34,367 nucleotides of DNA, from the NCBI RefSeq assembly GCF_004359215.1, contig NC_090620.1, positions 1,071,259 through 1,105,625 of the forward strand, read 5' to 3'. This DNA is from Bremia lactucae (lineage: Eukaryota; Oomycota; Peronosporomycetes; Peronosporales; Peronosporaceae). Below the pieces are notes generated by a model. That model was given only the letters and a program-made list of their open reading frames with translations. It did no database searches and was not told the DNA's origin. The translations under genes and the position numbers were made by a program. The stretch's first letter is position 1, and each line of letters starts with the position of its first letter. Of the stretch, positions 27,927 to 34,367 are shown one piece after another.

Positions 27927-28414
27927 TGTAAAGGGACACCTTCAACTAGTACTGGTAAGTACTAGTTAACCCTTACACTGATTACAGTGTTGGTTAGGTG
28001 CCTCAAAACTTCACGTACACAAGAGTACAGAGGAAAAGTTTCTAAGTAGCTAAGGGTCTTTAGCTACTAAAGGTAATTTAATGAATTATAATTAGGGAAA
28101 AGCAAAACTGTATAATTTTAATTAGTTTCCTACGAAACGATCTTCTATCTACTACTGAACTTATTATATTAATATCTAACTAAGTATGGCGCCTCCTTCC
28201 GCACCGCACAATCGTTTCTTGAAACGATTGGCGGGGTTGATTTAGACTTAAATCAACCAAACAGTAGAGCTAATGTCTTATTGCATTAATAATATCAAAT
28301 TTGGAATTATTGAAACTATTTAAGTCAAAATTAATCAAGAAAATATTGTTTTTACTTCTTTGCTGATTTCATCTTATAATAAATAATACTTATGTAACAG
28401 GACACCCCGTTACA
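27927..28414 (-). repeat. Gypsy-type LTR, inverted relative to 26831-27313
   Basis: Read on the minus strand it begins TGTAACGGGGTGTCC and aligns along its whole length with the LTR at 26831-27313, sharing GGTGCGGAAGGAGGCGCCAT and TGTACTCTTGTGTACGTGAA. Flanking 5-mers (GACAC and TCCCC) do not match, so one side has been rearranged. A C-run follows at the upper end. Confidence 0.85.
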
Positions 28415-28510
28415 TCCCCCCCCCTCTAACCAACAGTCACTATATTGATGGATCTAGACTGGCAGGAAAAATTACTTAGTATTTTCCTGTAATTAGCATT
28501 ATTGGTTTCA

Positions 28511-28620
28511 ATCAAAATACCGATTTTATTTGCATTCTGATTTTATCAAAATACCAGTTTTATTTGAGTGTTATTTGTAATATGTTTTTAATCGAAATAC
28601 CAATTTTATTTGCATTCTTG
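28511..28620 (+). repeat. Three imperfect direct repeats before a gypsy gag
   Basis: ATCAAAATACCGATTTTATT recurs with small changes beginning at about 28511, 28545 and 28591. They lie just upstream of the gag start at 28639 and may be part of that element's leader. Confidence 0.6.
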
Positions 28621-28638
28621 ATTTTGACCAAAGTTAAG

Positions 28639-30382
28639 ATGGCGACAAACAAGTATGTGCGCGTGGGCCGCTAAGCTGGCAGCTGCACGGATCAGTGTAG
28701 CTTTCAGTAAGGCAAATGTTTCAATTACGCTAATGCGTCTACTGCGGTGGATATGTCACCTCCTAGTCCCATTGGAGTTGTCTAGGGTATGTCATCTGTT
28801 GATGACATTGCAGGTGACGGGGACAAGTCACCTGCAACACCAATTGTAGGTGATTGGTCCAAGTAACCTGCATCGCCTGACTAAGTGGCGACTGAGAAGG
28901 CCGCCAAATCACCCGGAGCCGAGTCCGTCAAACCTTTGAGTTCTAACGTGACAACCGAAGAGGCGATGATGAGGTTGTTTAAGTCGTCGGACCTCTTTGG
29001 TGGGGAGTCATCATCAGATGACTCCGAAGGCGATGAAACTCTGGTGACGTTAGTATGCGTCACCAGGAACTACGTGGTCGCGAAGGCAAGGTGCTGCTGG
29101 TGGTGCTAGTTTGCTTCACAAGAAAAGAAGTGAATATAGGGATCGTTTCCAGGGCCGAGTTAACGTTTACGTTAAGATGAGCCAACAGGAGAGGGACCGC
29201 AATAAGTTGCGGTTCGCTCTTGAAAGAGGCCTTGGTTTCCCTCTGAGAAAAACATCATTCGTTGGTTTCGTATGACCAACAATCGATATCATATTCCGTT
29301 ATTCGACTCATCCAGGCTTCACAAGCCTGGTGAGGATGAAACAGAATTCTTCATCTCTGCGTTTTACCGACATCGGTGGTACACTTGCAAACGGGCAAAT
29401 GATGTCAAACCTTTGTTCCAAGCTTGGAAAGCCTTTGTACACAATGTACAAAACAAAGACCGTGATGTCTGGATTAACAAGCTAAATACTTTCCGTGAAC
29501 GGTTCAAGAAACTGACCGTATTCGGTGCACGCTATAGGCTGCATCGTTTGTCTGGAGAGGCAGGGATTCCTTGCATCTCGCGGGGGAAGAACTCATTCCC
29601 ATGCTGTGTTAAGGGTGCAGGTCATGCTCCTAAGGAAGCGTATTCCCTCAAAGATTCCCATTGGAGGACTCGCTCTTACGAGATGCATCAAAGGATTGAG
29701 AAACTCCAATCCTCTTACAAGCGCGGGAAGCGCTAGTCCTTTCGATGGATCTTTTGTAGAAGCAGGTAGGTCTCGTCATACTGCAGGACGAGACCCGGAA
29801 CGTCTATTATCAGTTGGGAACGAGGTTCCCAACTATCACGCGAGGGTAAAGACCCTCGTCAACGAACGAGATAACTCGTTCGAACCCTCTTTGCCTCACG
29901 GTGGATAAGAAGCTTTCAACAGGATAATGCTTCTCACCACCCGAATCCGTTAATGTTTGCAGGGCGATGAAAAATCAGGTTCGCCTCGTTTGACGGATCC
30001 GGATCAACATTGTGATTTGGAACACACCCTTTAATATTTAAAGGAGGATCTTGATCACGAGCGATCTCGTCGCCGCGAGTAATCGGCGACGGTTGATGGT
30101 GTTTCTCGTGATTAGATGAAAAGTTGCGCGCAGATTGCGACTGATCAACTGGCGAACGAAAGGACACATCAGTCCTTTCAAAACGAGCTGCTGACAGCTC
30201 AACAGAAGATCTCTTCCTGTGAGGAAAGAGTGGATCGGCTGGTTCAAGATAATCATACCCTGTTCCGAGACAATAAGACTTTGGCTCGGAGCCATCAGGC
30301 TTTGGCTAATGCCCTTGACCCTTCCGGTGGAATCCGAAATCGGAAGAAGCCTCGTACTGATGGTACGGGCGGAGACGCTTAA
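28639..30382 (+). pseudogene. Second-type Ty3/gypsy gag (degenerate)
   Basis: The ATG at 28639 (MATNKYVRVGR) is followed by a stop, then by pieces in the same direction. There is an acidic-serine segment (FGGESSSDDSEGDET, about 28995-29040). The longest block, 29272-29736, has SRLHKPGEDETEFF, HRWYTCKRANDVKPLFQAW and a basic end. A C-terminal segment at 30116-30382 (HQSFQNELLTAQQKISSCEE) looks like a coiled coil. It is a different gag type from copies 1-4 and has no zinc knuckle. Assignment to a retroelement rests on position, decay and the surrounding pol, not on a named motif. Several stops and frameshifts separate the blocks. Confidence 0.6.
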
Positions 30383-31535
30383 AATAAAACGTAGGATGCA
30401 AACGTATACTATTAGGCAGATCGATCGCGTATACATTTCCTTGGTGATCTAATACACGAAACAAGCCGATATACCTGGGCAGTAATTTATCACTGCCTAC
30501 ATTCGTTACTACGTGCTTTGGTAGGTTTACCGTAGACAGTAGGACTAGGTCATTAATTCTAATTGAAAGTATTTTTGCTTTTTTTATTTTTGTCAGAGTT
30601 CAGTTTCTGTTGGTTTACCGCATCAGCGATGGGATCCTGTACGAAACAGACCACTGCTTCTCGATTCAGCAGGTAATCACCTGCTGACTCGGTTTATTTG
30701 TTTTCAGTGCGACCGGTTCACACTGCGACGATATTAGTCTCTTCGTTATTAAGAATATTATCATTCTCATTAAAAGTATTGTTTTTGATGCTGAGTCTTT
30801 TATAATCGTTGTCTAAGTCAGTATATCATTATTGTTGTTACTGAGTTTGTCCATGTTAGTTAACTCAACATTGGTATCCTTCGCGTTGACCTTAGGGCTA
30901 ATGCGTGATGAGCAAGATCTAAATTGTTCTCTGTACGAGCGAGTCCCCCCAAGGAAGAGTTACTCTCAAACAGGATAGGGATACGAGGGTGGCATAAGCC
31001 ATTTATGAAATAAGATGTATGCATTGTAGAAGCACGCACTAAAGTGGTTTTGGCAAATTCTACCATCGGCAAAAACTTGCTCCAATTTTTAAATAAGTGG
31101 ACGTATCCGCGAAGTATCTCTTAGAGAAGTACGGTTCGCACGCGCCGTCTGACAATCTATTTTGGATGATCAGAAGTTGGCAATTACTGTGTTCCAAGTG
31201 ATTTGAACACTGTTTGCCAAAATTCCGCCGTGAATCTAGGGTCTCGATCTGCGACCAGTTCACGCGGTAACCTATGAAGTCGAAATATCGTGCCAATACG
31301 ACACGAGAACAGCCTTTGGCTGTGATCGACTCCAGGACGGCAGCAAGATGTACCATATTGATAAAACTACCAACAGAAACAAGAATACCATTATTCTGTG
31401 GGTGTCTTCGGGAAATCCGAAGACGAAGTCCATAGATACGGACTGCCAACATTGTGCCGGAACAGGCAGAAGTTGTAACAAAGCACGGGATGAAGCACTG
31501 GGCTTTACCAGTTGACAATTCCGCAAGCACGTATG
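30365..31535 (-). pseudogene. Ty3/gypsy integrase (degenerate)
   Basis: From 31535 down: an integrase core start (CWQSVSMDFVFGFPEDTHR), a decayed middle in shifted frames, LPMVEFAKTTLVRAST and FINGLCHPRIP near 31070-30960, then an AT-rich diverged stretch (30570-30860). The C-terminal block NLPKHVVTNVGSDKLLPRYI ... HPTFYFKRLRPYHQ lies at about 30550-30355. The last bases overlap the 3' end of the plus-strand gag frame. Only the first aspartate of the DDE triad is clearly seen. Confidence 0.8.
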
Positions 31536-32960
31536 TACTTGCAGACGAACTCATACTGGACTGATTACGACCGTGCGAAAAGGCGCATGGTCCGTAGATA
31601 CAATGAACGGTACATCTCGCAAGAGGTAGACCCTAAACTTAGCCAGTGCATATTTAACGGCAAGGAGTTTTTTGTCATGCACTGGAAGTTGCGTTTAGCT
31701 GGTTGAAGCTAACGCGATTGATAACAGACGACGCGCTCTGCAGCCGCCGGTGTCATATTGCAACAACGCACAGCCGATCGCAAAATCGATGGCGTCACAG
31801 ACTACATGATATGGTCTGTCTTGGTCTGCAATCGTCAGGACTGGCAATTGCATCAAGCTATGCTTGATACCATCAATGGAACGCTGACCATCAGCGTTTC
31901 ATGACCACTTACATTTTTCTTCAACAAAGAAGAAGAATGTTCTGTCAGTTCGGCATAATTAACTGAGTACTTGTGAATGTACGCCGCTATGCCGAGAAAC
32001 TTTCGAAATCCTTTCACATGACTGGCACAGGCCAGTCGGTGATCGCCTTGATCTTTTCCGGATCCGGGCGTAAACTTTGTATACCCACGATGCACCCAAG
32101 AAGTGATGCAGCGATAAATACGTCTTGAGATTTGCATACAACTTGTGCCTACGCATAAGTGTAAGGACGTTATGGACGTGGGTAGGATGTACTTCAACGT
32201 CTGCTTTCCAATCATCGATCTGTTATGAACGAAGACATCTTCAAAACAACTCGGCGCGATATCTCGCACCAATTTCAACGGATTGGTTACACATCATTTA
32301 AATATCGCAGAGGCATTGCTAAGTCCCTGTGGTATGACTAGCCACTTCCGCTTAGGGTGCTTACTGCTGTGAGCAGGATATCCTTTTCAAGCATGAGGAT
32401 CTGATAGAATCCATCCATCAGATTTGTTGACGAAAAAATAGCACTTTTAAAAATACTATCAATGATTACGTCTTTTCGTGGTATCGGCGTTTGGGTTGGT
32501 ACCGTTGCAGCCATCATTTTTCGTTGAACGCATGCACACTCCTCCGTCCTCCTGTTGCTTTACACACGCGGGAGGTCGGTAATTTAGCTACGGATGTCGA
32601 CTCTCTCACATGGCCCGCTACCAAACGATCGGCAAATAGTTTATCGATCGTTAACTTGTTCGCGAGGCAATGGCCACTGCTTGATGACTCAGTAATTAGA
32701 ACCTGGAATTAGATCGATTTCGTGTCGAGCGCCTTTATCCTTAGGCAAATCGCACGGTATTGATTCAGGGAAGACATCTTTAAATTCTATTATTTTTTTG
32801 TATAGAGGGTTTGTTTTCAAAGACTCCCGGGATTGGGACGTAAGACGTTCAATCCGCGTCTTCTCATCGAGGACTCTGTCGTCCATCGATGAGCTGCTGA
32901 GAATCCGTTCGTTCTCAGGAAATATATTGCCGATCGAATACCGGCCACGTAGTTGTCATC
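31536..32960 (-). pseudogene. Ty3/gypsy RT-RNase H (degenerate)
   Basis: Minus strand: an RT start region (FKDVFPESIPCDLPKDKGARHEI, 32800-32715), TQTPIPRKDVIIDS near 32500-32460 with many stops, and a catalytic motif near 32235 that reads CFEDVF instead of YFDDVF. The connection (FRKFLGIAAYIHKYSVNYAEL) follows, then RNase H (HDKKLLAVKYALAKFRVYLL, STDHAPFRT near 31590) and an abrupt deletion into integrase. The changed active site and stops make it inactive. Confidence 0.85.
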
Positions 32961-33606
32961 TGGGACACGTACGCAGATCTGCTTGACTTTGCCACTACGC
33001 AGATCATGCAAGAACCGTTTCGGTTCTAACGTTGTCAATTGAGTTATCTCCGAAGTTAACTTCAGAGGCGCTATTAGATCATGTGTATAAGCGCCTACAC
33101 TTGAATTCATGTTTACGAAGACATTTAATTTCTCAGTTTCCTCATCTGAACCTTTTTCCAAAGATACCTGGGAACATTTGACCACAGGTTTCCGGGCACT
33201 TCTTCCCACAGCAATTATTTGGGAAGTATCCTCCCAACTGCCTCTAGCTGTGGTTGCACTACCACAGTGAGATCCTCTACGATCGACTCTCCAGTCGATC
33301 TAGGACTTTCGCACTTTCTCTTATAGACGGGCGTTTCAAATTGTCTACGATGTTGCTTTTCAAGCAAGCATCCTTGTTTCGAACCACTCAACTTATTCGA
33401 ATGATCGAAATTCGAGGCTGCCTGTGCTTGTGCAAAATTGGCGGTAGTAATGCCCACGTCACAATGGTGGACCTTCGACGCCGCCGGTGCTTGTGCACCG
33501 CCGTCGGGATCTAACTCCACAATGTGTGGGGTATTCACTGAGGTCTTGTGCAGTCATTCTAGCGACCGAACCAGAAGAGAGACCATCGCACTCACTCGTA
33601 GGTGCA
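32961..33606 (-). pseudogene. Gypsy protease-RT linker region
   Basis: Frames from 33538 (MNTPHIVELDPDGGAQAP, with HSNKLSGSKQGCLLEKQHR) and from 33209 (EKLNVFVNMNSSVGAYTH, TTLEPKRFLHDLRSGKVKQI). The second block recurs at the right end of the window (LTSEITQLPTLEPKRFL near 34360-34310), which identifies it as the region just before RT in this family. No protease DSG motif is visible. Confidence 0.6.
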
Positions 33607-34367
33607 GGGGCGTTACTTCGCCCCTGAGGCATCACTAGCCATTCCCAGAGCATCCCACTGGGAGTGCTCACTACTGTGTACGGGATGTCCCGTTCACGCA
33701 TAAGGATTTGATAGAACCCATCCATCAGATCCATCGACGAAAAGATCGTACTCTTAGACATACCATCTATGATTACGTCTTTTCTAGGTATCGGCGTTTG
33801 AGCCGGTACCGTTGCAGCATTCAGTTTATTAAATGTGTGCACTATCCGCCCCCCTCGTGTGTCCTTTCGCACACAGAAGGTCGGAGAGCTATGTGGGGAG
33901 GTTGATTCCCTCACATGGCCCGCTTTTACTCGATCGGTAAAGAAGTTATCGCTCGCAAGTACTTGTTCACGAAGCAGTGGCCACTGCTTCATGACACAGT
34001 ACTTCGAGCCCGGATTGAGCACGATCTCATGTCGAGTGCCTTTATCTTCGTCAACTCGCATGGAACTGTTTCAGGGAATACATCCCTGAATTATATTAAG
34101 TACTCGTATAAAGGATTTCCCTTGAGTGCTCCTAAGATTGAGTAGTGTATCTTTCAATCCGAGTCTTCACATCGAGGACACTTTCGTCCATCGATGAGCT
34201 GCTGAGAACCCGTACGGGCTCTCTGCAAAAATTACCGCTGACCGAATGTCGGTTACGTATTCGTCCTCTATGACGAGTACGCAGATCTGCTTAATTTTAC
34301 CGCCATGCAGATCTCTCAAGAACCGCTTAGGTTCTAGGGTTGGTAATTGAGTTATCTCCGAAGTTAA
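33607..34367 (-). pseudogene. Ty3/gypsy RT N-terminal half, second copy
   Basis: From the window edge down: linker (PTLEPKRFLRDLHGGKIKQ), RT entry (KGTRHEIVLNPGSKYCVMKQ, LASDNFFTDRVKAGHVREST), IPRKDVIIDGMSKSTIF, SSMDLMDGFYQILMRERDIPY and MPQGRSNAPAP. It then breaks at about 33606 into linker sequence of the neighbouring partial copy, before the catalytic YFDDVF. It is closely related to the plus-strand RT at 4806-5405. Confidence 0.88.

Noticed and set aside
26831..28414. Inverted LTRs as terminal inverted repeats of a DNA transposon
   Set aside because: Each copy alone has TG..CA ends, and the left one has its own 5-bp target duplication, so they are separate LTRs.
28511..28620. CRISPR-like or satellite repeat
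   Set aside because: Only three imperfect copies with uneven spacing, in a eukaryotic retroelement leader.
31512..31706. Plus-strand ORF of 64 codons
   Set aside because: Antisense shadow of the RNase H segment read on the minus strand.

Overview
The window looks like a repeat-rich stretch of an oomycete nuclear genome, most likely Peronosporales (Phytophthora or downy-mildew type). The reasons are 62-73 nt GT-AG introns, TGTAAC...GTTACA Ty3/gypsy LTRs with chromodomain-type integrases beside Ty1/copia remnants, tandem small secreted-protein genes, and compact single-copy host genes. Species cannot be fixed from sequence alone. The assembly has three N gaps (2243-2342, 14985-15470, 19508-20324) and one single N (6060).

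Layout. 1-2834: a minus-strand gypsy gag-protease remnant and its LTR, which is interrupted by a 228-bp insert carrying a complete organellar-type tRNA-Ile(GAU), then a gap and a second LTR piece. 2835-3560: unit A of a tandem repeat that encodes a small secreted Gly/Trp-rich protein and, upstream on the same strand, a small intron-containing companion gene. 3561-13068: a scrambled mosaic of retroelement pieces in both orientations, including an in-frame joint between a copia protease and a gypsy reverse transcriptase, a well-preserved gypsy integrase, a chromodomain remnant, an LTR and a copia integrase/RT piece. 13069-14984 (units B and C) and 17161-19507 (units D and E) continue the secreted-protein array, separated by gaps and by two more near-identical gypsy gag + LTR copies (15471-17160 and 20325-21955).

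21956-26316 is the host gene island: a three-exon mitochondrial-carrier-family gene (22702-23760), a possible small secreted ORF overlapping its start, and two divergent alkaline ceramidase paralogues (24123-25032 minus, 25425-26316 plus) that share a 392-bp promoter region and an intron at the same codon. 26602-27437 is a small reading frame split by a solo LTR with a 5-bp target duplication; removing the LTR and one duplicate leaves a continuous 115-codon frame. 27927-34367 is again retroelement: an inverted LTR, a second type of gypsy gag on the plus strand, and decayed minus-strand pol in two overlapping partial copies.

The carrier and ceramidases are ordinary housekeeping genes (metabolite transport; sphingolipid turnover in ER/Golgi membranes). 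The Gly/Trp-rich secreted array with its companion gene is the most distinctive local system. LTR insertion and segmental duplication have repeatedly reshaped it, in one copy replacing the stop codon of the secreted protein.
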